This document shows positions 1 through 8,261 of a stretch of 64,000 nt of DNA, piece after piece. The DNA is from Mucilaginibacter_A sp965201005 (lineage in GTDB: Bacteria > Bacteroidota > Bacteroidia > Sphingobacteriales > Sphingobacteriaceae): positions 992,001-1,056,000 of the forward strand of contig NZ_OZ241747.1 in NCBI RefSeq assembly GCF_965201005.1. Reading direction: 5' to 3'. Position numbers and translations under genes: made by a program. The notes below the pieces were generated by a model, which was not told where the DNA came from, ran no database searches, and saw only the letters and a list, made by a program, of their open reading frames with translations. How positions within the stretch are numbered: the first letter of the stretch is position 1; the number at the start of each line of letters is the position of its first letter.

Positions 1-370
1 TGGTCGTAGTTTTTTCATCATAAAGTAGATAATTTAGTTAAACAACAGCTTTAAAAACTACTGTTTTTATCGGTTTAATTATCGGTTACATCTTTTGCCC
101 AACCAGCTGTCTGATGATCGTGTTGAAAAGTTGTTTTATTTCAAGCCAGGTTTTTACCAAAACATAAATATAGTTAATGCCCGGCAGGGCAACTGCCTGC
201 ACATTAGTTTGATACAATAACAGTGTAAATATGAACTATGTACCTTGTATATGCCCGATAATTATCTGTTCAGGTTGTTTGATCTTTTACTTTGAACAGG
301 GGTTTTTCCGGTAATTCAACTTTCGTCCGCCTAACCATTTTCTTAAAAAGACCGGCCAAAATTTAGCTGA
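1..370. other. Gene-free repeat-rich DNA at window start
   Basis: I see no convincing gene here. The stretch is AT-rich. It contains a sister-word copy, CTACTGTTTTTA at 58-69, and degenerate remnants of the palindromic repeat (for example a CTTTGAACAGGGG tract near 290). It may be an eroded repeat cluster or the downstream region of a gene outside the window. Confidence 0.5.
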
Positions 371-574
371 TAAAAGAAGCATCAAAAAAACCGGCAGGAA
401 ATAAAAACCTGTTTAAGTTTTTGTATGATTGTTTTTCGATGCTTCTTTTACAACCTAAAAATCATTGGTTTTTTCTGCGGAATGGTTAGGGGATAAATAG
501 CATATTTCCCTCATAAGCGATATTTATTGAACCATTTTGCATGTAAATCTGATTTAAACAACTTGTACCGGCCA
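371..574. repeat. Two degenerate palindromic repeat units in tandem
   Basis: TAAAAGAAGCAT lies at 371-382 and ATGCTTCTTTTA at 439-450. The outer-arm sequence CCTGTTTAAG (409-418) lies between them and belongs to both units. The right partner of the second unit is decayed to TAAATAGCAT (494-503). GTTTAAAC-like outer arms follow near 550-585. Confidence 0.6.
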
Positions 575-646
575 GCTTGTTTAAACTTAATTTAGAAGGG
601 ATTTCAGCAGCGGGAAAAAGTGTAAATTACTTATAAAACAGATCAG

Positions 647-2065
647 ATGAGAAACAGCAATTACGCCAAATCAGCTTTCCTAACTTTATTTTTTTTGCAG
701 GCGTTTGCCCTTAGCGCAATGGTTAAGCTCCCGTCTGTTGTGGGCAATAATATGGTTTTGCAGCAACAATCGTAGGCCAAATTATGGGGATGGGCAAAAG
801 GCGGCGCACAGATCAGCATCAACACTTCCTGGGACAATAAAATATATAAAGTTAAAGCAGATGCTGCAGGAAAATGGATGGTAAAAGTAGCAACGCCTGT
901 TGCAGGCGGCCCTTATAAAATAACGTTCAACGACGGCGATTTGGTTACTTTACACAATGTTTTGATAGGCGAAGTTTGGGTTTGTTCGGGGCAATCCAAC
1001 ATGGAAATGCCTTTAAGGGGCAATTCTTCGCCCATCCTCAACGCAAATGATATTATTGTTGATGCCGATAACCCGCAATTACGTTTGTTTACCGTAGGCC
1101 GGGCGGCAGCTTTATCACCTCAAACAGATTGCAAAGGGCATTGGAGCGAATCCACTTCCGAATCAGCGCGGGATTTCAGTGCCATTGCTTTTCAGTTTGG
1201 GGAGATGCTCCAGAAAAAACTCCATGTACCGATTGGGTTGATCGTTTCAAGCGTAGGCGGAACGATGATCGAATCCTGGATGGGCAAAAACAGTTTGGCC
1301 GGTTTCCCGGAAGTAAAAATCCCGGTCAGTATCGATACCGTTAAACAGCCTTACAAACTGCCCACAACATTATTTAACGGGATGATTGTGCCATTGCTAA
1401 ACCTTGATATCAAGGGGTTTATCTGGTATCAGGGCGAAAGCAACCGCCACGAGCCCAAATTGTAAGGAAAACTTTTCCCGGTTATGGTGGCCGATTGGCG
1501 GAAACAATGGCAGCAGGGCGAACTGCCTTTTTACTTTGTGCAGATTGCGCCTTATGGTTCATCAGACAAAAGCAGGAGCGGCCCGCTTTTAAGAGAGGCA
1601 CAATTGAAGGCGATGGGCATTATCCCAAATTCGGGCATGGCATCAACCATGGATGTTGGAATGGAAAAAAACATCCATTACATGAACAAAACCATACCGG
1701 CGCACCGGCTTGGGTATTGGGCTTTGGGCAAAACTTATGGCATTAAAGGCATTGGCTACAACGCACCGCTGTATAAATCCATGACTGTTGACGGTAACAA
1801 AGTTACACTCAACTTCTATTTTGCAAATTATTTGACCTCTTTTGAAAAACCCCTTACACTTTTTGAAGTAGCCGGTAAAGACAAAATATTTTACCCCGCA
1901 AAAGCAGTATTAAAAGGCGGCCAGGTAATATTAGAAAGCGACCAGGTTAAGGCACCGGTGGCTGTGCGTTATGCTTTTAAAGAATTTGTTATTGCCGAGT
2001 TGTACAATAACGACGGCTTGCCGGCATCATCTTTCAGAACTGATGATTGGGACGATGTACGGTAA
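647..2065 (+). pseudogene. Sialate O-acetylesterase (SASA/GDSL-type), broken by two in-frame stops
   Basis: One continuous frame of 473 codons from ATG 647 to TAA 2063 encodes a full-length secreted sialate O-acetylesterase, which removes acetyl groups from sialic acids or other glycans. A signal peptide is followed by the family motifs GQSNM (Ser nucleophile), SSVGGTMIESW and WYQGESN. The Asp-His region DVG...NIHYMNK comes later. Two stops interrupt it: TAG at 773-775 in the N-terminal propeller-like part, and TAA at 1463-1465 just after ESNRHEPKL, where homologues usually carry Tyr. The frame is kept on both sides of each stop, so these are point nonsense mutations, not frameshifts. Internal ATG codons could give fragments, but none would hold all the catalytic blocks. 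Sequencing error is possible but would have to occur twice. Confidence 0.85.
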
Positions 2066-2139
2066 AATCAACCTGAACAAAAATAATTATTTGCTGGTCA
2101 AGCCCTGTCGTTTGTTTAAATACACCTGTTCTGATCGAT

Positions 2140-2640
2140 TTATTTTTTGGCTGCGGGCAACGTTTCGGTTACTTTACTGCAATTGGCCATGCCCATATAA
2201 GGGTCTTTGCCTTTGTCAGATTCGCTTAAAAAATAACGCCTGGTCATGCCGCAATACTGTCGGTAAAGTACAATGTTGTTCACTTTCAGCTTCTTAATTA
2301 GTGTGTATAAATTGTTGGAAAGACTGGCAAAATGTTCACGTTGGTGCGGGATATTATTGACCTCGCTGATGTGCCTGCTGTCAAACTCAAGCTTTAGCAA
2401 TATGGCTAATTCATTGGTGGTCAGGCCGGTTTTCGGCACAGTCCTTATTGAGGACAAAAGCGTTTTCGCCTTTGCTTCTGCTGCCGCTCCGTTTCCGGTC
2501 ACCAGTGCATCTTTTAAGGCCAGATAATCGGTAATCATGGTATTCACTGGCGCGTTCAACGCTTTGTCCTGCGCTTTGGCATTTGCGGTCAACAATACAA
2601 CGGCCAGGATGGCAAATAAAGTGTTTTTTAAGGTTTTCAT
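2140..2640 (-). CDS. Secreted DUF3347-domain protein
   Basis: A 166-residue exported protein: signal peptide 1-23 ending in ANAKAQ, then one DUF3347 domain. The family pattern is clear: H90 and H99 in the HISEVNNIPHQREHF segment, C130-G-M132, and DPYMGMAN-C154. These His, Met and Cys residues are the kind that bind copper. The domain also occurs fused to or beside CusB-type efflux adaptors in Bacteroidota, so a periplasmic copper-binding role is inferred. It lies last in the minus-strand metal cluster, 304 bp after the peroxidase gene, with two palindromic repeats in the gap, so it may have its own promoter. The exact function is unknown. Confidence 0.75.
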   Translation of the reverse strand: MKTLKNTLFAILAVVLLTANAKAQDKALNAPVNTMITDYLALKDALVTGNGAAAEAKAKTLLSSIRTVPKTGLTTNELAILLKLEFDSRHISEVNNIPHQREHFASLSNNLYTLIKKLKVNNIVLYRQYCGMTRRYFLSESDKGKDPYMGMANCSKVTETLPAAKK

Positions 2641-2648
2641 GTTCGGAT

Positions 2649-2755
2649 CTGTTTAAATTTTGTCTGATATATTTTCTGTGCTTCTTTTATCGGTATAAAA
2701 TTCAAATACAAAATTTATAGGCTAAAAGAAGCACTGTGAGTTTTTAATATTAAAG
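2649..2755. repeat. Palindromic repeat unit
   Basis: The left outer arm CTGTTTAAATTTTGTC starts at 2649, the inner word GTGCTTCTTTTA is at 2678-2689 and its partner CTAAAAGAAGCAC is at 2722-2734. The loop is short. The unit lies between two same-strand genes and abuts the next unit. Confidence 0.8.
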
Positions 2756-2910
2756 CTCGTTTAAAATTTGTTGAATAAGTTTTAGATACTTCTTTTACAA
2801 CCTAAAATCTGGCGGTTTTAATAAATTTTTTATTGGCAATAATTACAAAAGCAAAATTTATGGGCATAAAAGAAGCATCATATCACTGTTCAACAGGATT
2901 TTAAACAGGC
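2756..2910. repeat. Palindromic repeat unit, tandem with the previous one
   Basis: The inner words are ATACTTCTTTTA (2786-2797) and TAAAAGAAGCAT (2867-2878). The outer arms are CGTTTAAAATTTGTTG on the left and TTTTAAACAGGC ending at 2910. The ACCTAAAAT-type block follows the left word. Confidence 0.85.
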
Positions 2911-2944
2911 TCTTAATGTATCAAAATTGGTTTTATTAAATGAA

Positions 2945-4003
2945 TTAATGAGGTGCCTGAAATCTCGGATCGTTGACAAACTCCCTGTCTGTCAGTGTTT
3001 TTAAAAAGGCGATCAATTGATTTTGTGCAGTGGCCGACAAAGCTATCCCCAAACGGCCGTTCTTCTGCAGTTCCGGATCGAGGTTCGCATGGTGCTTAAC
3101 ACCTGAATTATAATGTTCAAGCACTTGTTTGAGGTTATCAAAACGGCCGTCGTGCATGTAAGGGCTGGTCAGCTCGATGTTGCGCAAAGAAGGGACCCGG
3201 AACTTTCCGCGGTCCGCTTCAAGGTGTGTTATGCTGTCCCGGCCCATGTCGTCAGGTTTCAGGTCGAGGCCGTTACTGCGGTAAGAAAAATCCGTGAACA
3301 GCGGCTCTTTATGACAGGTACTGCAATTTTTTTGAAATATGGCATAGCCCGCCGCTTCTTCTGTTGTAAATGCTGCGTCCCCTTCGTGCCTGATAACTTT
3401 ATCGTATTTAGAATTGGCCGATATCAGCATACTTGTGAACTGTGCCAATGCCCGGAAAGTACGCTGCGAGTTGATCTCGGTTGTGCCAAATGCCGCTTTA
3501 AATAAGGCAGGATAAGCAGTTGAAGCTTGTAGCCTGGAGGTAATGGTATTCAGGTCAGTTGCCATCTCGCAGTGGTTGGTCATGGCATTCATGGGCGAAA
3601 GTTCGATGTGATGTACGCCGCCGTCCCACATAAATTCTTTTTGCCAGGCCAGGTTGAACAGTGGCGGTGCATTGCGTGTCCCCAGGCATTCGTCCACGCC
3701 ATGGCTAACGGCGTGGTCAAGGTTGGCAAAGGCGGCAAAAGACTGATGACAGTTGGCGCAGGAAATCGATTTGTCTTTTGAAATGACCGGGTCATAAAAA
3801 AGCACCCGTCCTAATTTGAAACCATTGTCCGTTACCGGATTATCTTTAAAGTCGTAAACCGGTTTAGGGAAATTGGCAGGTATGGCAAATCGAACGCTAT
3901 CTGCCCCGATACTGTATTTAATCCCTTTAAACTTGTAAGTATATGCCGTACTGACCGTAATTAAAAACAGCAGCACTAAAAAGACAACGCCTTTTGTTTT
4001 CAT
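2945..4003 (-). CDS. Diheme cytochrome c peroxidase of the MauG/MbnH group
   Basis: This 352-residue protein has one N-terminal signal/anchor segment (about 6-22) and two heme c sites, C82-ANCH and C227-STCH. It also has the family segments NSKYDKV (about 197-203) and YMHDGRF (about 283-289). Such periplasmic diheme enzymes reduce peroxide or oxidise a protein partner. The gene starts 1 bp after the MbnP-like gene ends, so the two are surely co-transcribed. In the well-studied MbnH-MbnP pair the diheme enzyme converts a Trp of MbnP to kynurenine, creating a copper site. By analogy this enzyme may modify its neighbour; that is inference. A generic cytochrome c peroxidase role remains the alternative. 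Confidence 0.88.
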   Translation of the reverse strand: MKTKGVVFLVLLFLITVSTAYTYKFKGIKYSIGADSVRFAIPANFPKPVYDFKDNPVTDNGFKLGRVLFYDPVISKDKSISCANCHQSFAAFANLDHAVSHGVDECLGTRNAPPLFNLAWQKEFMWDGGVHHIELSPMNAMTNHCEMATDLNTITSRLQASTAYPALFKAAFGTTEINSQRTFRALAQFTSMLISANSKYDKVIRHEGDAAFTTEEAAGYAIFQKNCSTCHKEPLFTDFSYRSNGLDLKPDDMGRDSITHLEADRGKFRVPSLRNIELTSPYMHDGRFDNLKQVLEHYNSGVKHHANLDPELQKNGRLGIALSATAQNQLIAFLKTLTDREFVNDPRFQAPH

Positions 4004-4004
4004 A

Positions 4005-4772
4005 TCAGTTTTTGATTTTTACTATTTTAAACAGGCCATTGGCATAATTGTCTGCCACTACAACTGAGTTTGGGCCGCCCATGGTAAAGTTGAGTTTGGC
4101 AAAGTCGATCGTAGTTTTACCGCGAAACAAAGCGGCTGCGTTAGCAACTATTTCCATTTCCGGCAGTTTGCCATCGCTGATCTTTAATACTTTAGGAAAC
4201 TTTTGTGCAAAGGTGCGAATGGTATTGTCCGGGTTTTTTGCACCACCGATATGAAACGTCAGCCGGTTTTTTTTAGCAGTTGATCTGGGCGATTCGCCTT
4301 CCAGTTTCAAAAAAATATAACCGCTGTTCCAACTCCAGAACATTCCTTTTGCAGGATCAAGCGCGCCGGTTTGTGCCCCTGCAAAGTTCCTCACGCTGTC
4401 CACGCCGATGGTAAAACTGATACCGGTGTATTTACCTTCCGGTATGCCCGAAATTTGCTGGTCAAGCGTGGCCGAATCTGCCGCATTCACCAAAAAGTAC
4501 GAATCCGGGATTGCTGTTTTACCGCCATCTTTTTTAATCAGGTTTATGTTGCTGATGTAGTATTTAAAAGTGGTCAATCTAAATGCATCACCATTTTTGT
4601 TTTTATACAACTCAATTGAATCAGTCAGCTTCAGGTCCTTATTATCCACCATATTTTTAAAATGTATTGCTACACTGCCTTTTTTTGTGGCTTTAGGATT
4701 GTTCGGTTTTGGCACGGCACGAGCAGTAAGCGCGAGGGCTGAAAATATCAGCAGGCCCATTAGTTTTTTCAT
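4005..4772 (-). CDS. mbnP: MbnP family copper-binding protein
   Basis: A 255-residue secreted protein (signal peptide about 1-20) made of the MbnP domain. Characteristic segments are VAIHFKN (34-40), TFKYYISNINL (68-78), GKYTGISFTIGVDSV (113-127) and MFWSWNSGYIFLKLEG (144-159). W146 or W148 is the candidate for oxidation by the adjacent diheme enzyme, which ends up making a copper ligand in characterised relatives. The gene is preceded (in transcription order) by a TonB receptor gene and followed after 1 bp by the diheme peroxidase gene. The trio points to outer-membrane capture of copper or a copper chelate. The metal and ligand are inferred. Confidence 0.82.
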   Translation of the reverse strand: MKKLMGLLIFSALALTARAVPKPNNPKATKKGSVAIHFKNMVDNKDLKLTDSIELYKNKNGDAFRLTTFKYYISNINLIKKDGGKTAIPDSYFLVNAADSATLDQQISGIPEGKYTGISFTIGVDSVRNFAGAQTGALDPAKGMFWSWNSGYIFLKLEGESPRSTAKKNRLTFHIGGAKNPDNTIRTFAQKFPKVLKISDGKLPEMEIVANAAALFRGKTTIDFAKLNFTMGGPNSVVVADNYANGLFKIVKIKN

Positions 4773-4800
4773 GTTGTTTTGAGTGTTAAGTTTTCAATAA

Positions 4801-4950
4801 GCTGTTTAAAACGATCAGAACTATTTGTCATGCTTCTTTTATCACCTAAAATTTGATGGTTTGATGTTCGGTTTTTTTGATTGGCGATAACCGGAAAAAC
4901 CCAATTTTACTGGCATAAAAGAAGCATCTGATTGTCTCCGGTGAAAGTTT
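4801..4950. repeat. Palindromic repeat unit
   Basis: ATGCTTCTTTTA (4830-4841), followed by ACCTAAAATTTGATGG-type bases, pairs with TAAAAGAAGCAT (4916-4927). The left outer arm GCTGTTTAAA is at 4801-4810; the right outer arm is degraded (GAACAGTTTTTT). It sits between the TonB receptor and MbnP genes. Confidence 0.85.
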
Positions 4951-4964
4951 GAACAGTTTTTTAT

Positions 4965-7310
4965 TTAAAATTTTGCTATTAAAGTCGTTCCGTAAGTCCT
5001 GGGTGCCCCTAAAAGGAAGGTTCCGAAAGAGCCATAAGCAACGTATTTTTTATCAGATACGTTTCGCGCCCAGAAATCAAGTTCAAAATGCTTACTGGTT
5101 ATACCGGCCTTACCATTAAATAAACTATAGGCGGGCTGACTTAAACCGTTTACAAAATCAAAGTAATATCTGTCAAGGTAACGGTATTCGCCCCTCACAA
5201 ATGCGGATAACTTCTGCCTGCTGCCCGCAAAATCGTAGTTATATTGAACCGCAAGCATCGAACTGACTGGCGGAGTATTGATTGGCTGATCGCCTTTGTA
5301 GTTTACAACTGCTTTTGCATCAGCACTATACAGCAGGAGTGAAGTGTACCGTGCATACGAATAACTCGCGTTCCAGTCAATTTGCAGACCTTTTACGGGC
5401 AGGGCGGTAATTTCCAGTTCTGCACCTTTATTGTGCATTTCGCCTACATTAAGGATAAGTTGGTTTACGCCGTCGTGGGAAGTGCTGATCTGCTGGTTGT
5501 GCTGTTCGAGGTAAAAAGCGGTCAGGTTTAATTTGAGTTTATTGTTGAAAAGCATATTTTTCCATCCGATCTCGTAATTGTCAGAATGTTCGGGCTGGTA
5601 AGGGACTTGTGCAGGGGTTGGTGCATTTGTATTTAAGCCACCTGCCCGGAACCCGCGCGCATAACTGCCGTAAAGCAGCATATTGTCCTGAACCTTATAA
5701 CTTAATACAAACTTCGGTGTAACTGCGTGAAAGCCGGCCTGATAATCTGCGTTGGGCGTTTGTAAAACCGGCGGATCAGGTTCCTTCTGATAATCAGTAT
5801 ATTGGCCAAGCTTTCGCTTTTCGTGATCATAACGCATCCCTGCGGTAAAGTCCAGCTTTTTTGTAAGCGGGTAAGTGGCCTGCCCGAAAAAAGCATAGCC
5901 CTTATTGGTTCCCCGGCTGATATCGGTTGTGGTAAACGGGGCACCGGACGTGGGGTCAATTTGTAAATAATCCGACCCGAACAAAGTTGGCGAATTGATA
6001 TGGTTATCCTGTATAAAACCATAGGCACCTGCTACCCATTTCAGCTTATTATGGCTTGCGGATGGCGAGGCAAACCGCATTTCCTCGGCATAAACGTGCT
6101 GGCGGGTATCCGGGCCAACGCTAAAAATATTCAGCGGGCTAAAATCGTAATCGATACCGCCATCAGGGTAATACAATCGATAATCAATGTAAGAAGATAC
6201 CGAAGTGAAATTAAAATCCCTGCCGTAATAATTGGCGGCCAGCGAGGTGTTGAAGTTGTTCCGATGTTCTACATTGGCATTGTTGGTATTGACCTGATAA
6301 GGTTTGGAAAACACTTCCTCAAAAGAAGTTACCCAAGGGAAGCTGCCGCGGTCATTGTCGTTTTCTGTTTTCACGTTCAGGGCCAGCGACCAGTTGGCCG
6401 ATGGCAGGTAGCGCAGGTTAAAGTTGCCCGAATAATCTTTCCTTCGGTCAAAACCGCTTTTGGTAAACTCATTATAATAGATTGAACCGCGGTGGTTGTA
6501 AGTAAAAGAACCACTGGCGAACAGCTTATTTTTAATGATCGGTTCTGAAAGGCTGACCGTGTAACGCTGCTGCCCGTAATTTCCAAAAGTCATTTCCGCA
6601 TAACCGGAAGGTGTGTTGCCGGGCTGACGTGTGGTAATACTGATTACACCCCCAAACGCATTTCGCCCGTATAGCGTTCCCTGCGGGCCGCGCAAAATCT
6701 CAATGCTTTCTATATCGTTAAACAATGGTGGTGCAGAAAAATAATCAAACTGGTAAACACCATCTACATAAGTGGCAACGGCCTGCTCGTTGGAAAAGCC
6801 CATCACGCCCCTGATATTCACGAAATTAGAACTGGTGCTGTTGCCATGTTCAACAGTAAATAAATTTGGGGCAATGGCCGTGAGGTTGGTGATGTCCCAA
6901 AGACGGTAATCCCTGATCTGTTTCGCATCGAGCACTGTTACAGCGGCCGGGACTTTTTGCACGTCCTGCTGGTTTTTTTCTGCAGTTACCAGCACTTCGT
7001 TCAGTTGCCGTCCGGTGGCCTGAAGTTGAACCGTTAAATTTATCACCGTTTTATTGCTGATGCTGACCGTTTTAAACTGCGTTGCAAAACCAACCGCGCT
7101 GATGGCCAATTGATAATTGCCTTCGGTCAGCGTTAAGATAAACTGGCCTTCCCGATCAGAAGCAGTTGCCATTGTACTGTTCAAAACAGTAATTGTAGCT
7201 GAAGGTACAGGCGCACCGGTTTTGGTTTTAATAGTTCCTTTGATGGCCTGGCCAAAGGCAGATGCCGTAAATAAAAGGCATACGATGAATATTATGGTTT
7301 TTAGTTTCAT
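4965..7310 (-). CDS. TonB-dependent outer-membrane receptor (likely copper or copper-chelate uptake)
   Basis: A 781-residue outer-membrane receptor. A signal peptide ends at about 20 (ASAFGQ). A carboxypeptidase-regulatory-like domain (about 22-105) is followed by a Plug domain, with IEILRGPQGTLYGRNAFGG near 205-225, and a 22-strand barrel ending in the C-terminal aromatic LIAKF. The receptor takes up a ligand too large for porins, using proton-motive force through TonB-ExbBD, which are not in the window. It lies upstream of and on the same strand as mbnP and the diheme peroxidase gene, so copper or a copper-binding compound is the best-supported substrate, though unproven. The sequence resembles general iron-complex receptors, so a siderophore is an alternative. 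Confidence 0.85.
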   Translation of the reverse strand: MKLKTIIFIVCLLFTASAFGQAIKGTIKTKTGAPVPSATITVLNSTMATASDREGQFILTLTEGNYQLAISAVGFATQFKTVSISNKTVINLTVQLQATGRQLNEVLVTAEKNQQDVQKVPAAVTVLDAKQIRDYRLWDITNLTAIAPNLFTVEHGNSTSSNFVNIRGVMGFSNEQAVATYVDGVYQFDYFSAPPLFNDIESIEILRGPQGTLYGRNAFGGVISITTRQPGNTPSGYAEMTFGNYGQQRYTVSLSEPIIKNKLFASGSFTYNHRGSIYYNEFTKSGFDRRKDYSGNFNLRYLPSANWSLALNVKTENDNDRGSFPWVTSFEEVFSKPYQVNTNNANVEHRNNFNTSLAANYYGRDFNFTSVSSYIDYRLYYPDGGIDYDFSPLNIFSVGPDTRQHVYAEEMRFASPSASHNKLKWVAGAYGFIQDNHINSPTLFGSDYLQIDPTSGAPFTTTDISRGTNKGYAFFGQATYPLTKKLDFTAGMRYDHEKRKLGQYTDYQKEPDPPVLQTPNADYQAGFHAVTPKFVLSYKVQDNMLLYGSYARGFRAGGLNTNAPTPAQVPYQPEHSDNYEIGWKNMLFNNKLKLNLTAFYLEQHNQQISTSHDGVNQLILNVGEMHNKGAELEITALPVKGLQIDWNASYSYARYTSLLLYSADAKAVVNYKGDQPINTPPVSSMLAVQYNYDFAGSRQKLSAFVRGEYRYLDRYYFDFVNGLSQPAYSLFNGKAGITSKHFELDFWARNVSDKKYVAYGSFGTFLLGAPRTYGTTLIAKF

Positions 7311-7321
7311 TATAAGTAGGG

Positions 7322-7480
7322 CCGGGTTAAATTTTTGTGTTGACAGGTTTCTGATGCTTCTTTTATGCCTGTAAATTTTGTTTTGTAGTTTTTGCCGATT
7401 AAGAACTTTTTAGAAAAATCCACCGGATTTCAGGTGGTAAAAGAAGCATGGAAAATTTTTTGAAATTTTTTTAAACAGGT
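7322..7480. repeat. Palindromic repeat unit, subfamily shared with 31588-31740
   Basis: ATGCTTCTTTTATGCCTG (from 7354) pairs with GGTGGTAAAAGAAGCAT (ending 7449). The outer arms are GGGTTAAATTTTTGTG and TTTTTTTAAACAGGT. The inner ends match the unit at 31588-31740 almost base for base, while the middles differ. Confidence 0.87.
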
Positions 7481-7500
7481 GCTCATCAAAACATTAAATA

Positions 7501-8250
7501 TCACTGGGCAAGCAAACCCATTTTTTTACGTTTATCGCGGTCAAATTTCATTCCGCCTATGGCTTCCGGCCATTTCTCGTGTTCGTGCATAGTGTATTGT
7601 ATAGCGCCTTCAACCAATTTTTCCACCTGCTGGCCGCTAAAACGGGCAACAAGGTGCAGCGATGCGTCTATACCTGAGGTTACGCCAGATGCCGTAATCA
7701 GTTTGCCTTCATCCACAAAGCGAACGTCTTTGACTACAGTTGATTCAGGAAATTGAGCCTGCAGGTCATCAGCCTGAAAAAAATGGGTTGTTACCTTATG
7801 TCCGTCAAACACACCGGCCTGCCCAACGAAGTATGCGGCAGTACAAACCGACATCAGCACTTCAACTTTGTTTTGATATTGTTGTATAAAATTGATCACC
7901 TGCTGATCGCGGCGCATCGAATCCGCTAAACCAACCGTTCCTCCCGGGAAAACAAGTATATCCGGTTTGGGCATATTGGCTGTGGTATAATCCGGTATAA
8001 GTTTTAAGGTGCCGCCCTGCGTTGTAATCATCGCCGGTTTAAACGCAACGGTGTAAACCTTGTATTGTCCCTTTGTGATGCGGCCCGCTTTGGTAAACAC
8101 ATCAACAGGCCCGTCCAGGTCTCCTAAACCAACGCCCGGGTAAATAAATACAGCCACGTTTAATTGTTTTGTGTAAGCAGGTACGGCCATTTGTGCTTTC
8201 AAAGCAGAATTTACAATTAACAGCAGGACAATTATTTTAAAGTTTTTCAT
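7501..8250 (-). CDS. Secreted DJ-1/PfpI family protein
   Basis: A 249-residue protein with a cleavable signal peptide (1-20, ending LKAQ) and one DJ-1/PfpI (class I glutamine amidotransferase-like) domain. The nucleophile elbow VLMSVCTAAYFVGQAG puts the reactive cysteine at C136, and FPGGTVGL lies near 101-108. Relatives include GlxA-type AraC regulators without the DNA-binding part and isocyanide hydratases. Export to the periplasm is unusual for DJ-1 proteins and suggests a stress or redox role, possibly linked to the neighbouring metal receptors. The gene starts 11 bp after the second TonB receptor gene ends, so it is co-transcribed with it. No substrate can be named. Confidence 0.8.
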   Translation of the reverse strand: MKNFKIIVLLLIVNSALKAQMAVPAYTKQLNVAVFIYPGVGLGDLDGPVDVFTKAGRITKGQYKVYTVAFKPAMITTQGGTLKLIPDYTTANMPKPDILVFPGGTVGLADSMRRDQQVINFIQQYQNKVEVLMSVCTAAYFVGQAGVFDGHKVTTHFFQADDLQAQFPESTVVKDVRFVDEGKLITASGVTSGIDASLHLVARFSGQQVEKLVEGAIQYTMHEHEKWPEAIGGMKFDRDKRKKMGLLAQ

Positions 8251-8261
8251 GTTTTTTGTTT

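Noticed and set aside
7501..8250. An AraC-type regulator (GlxA-like)
   Set aside because: The protein has a signal peptide and ends after the DJ-1 domain; no helix-turn-helix is present.
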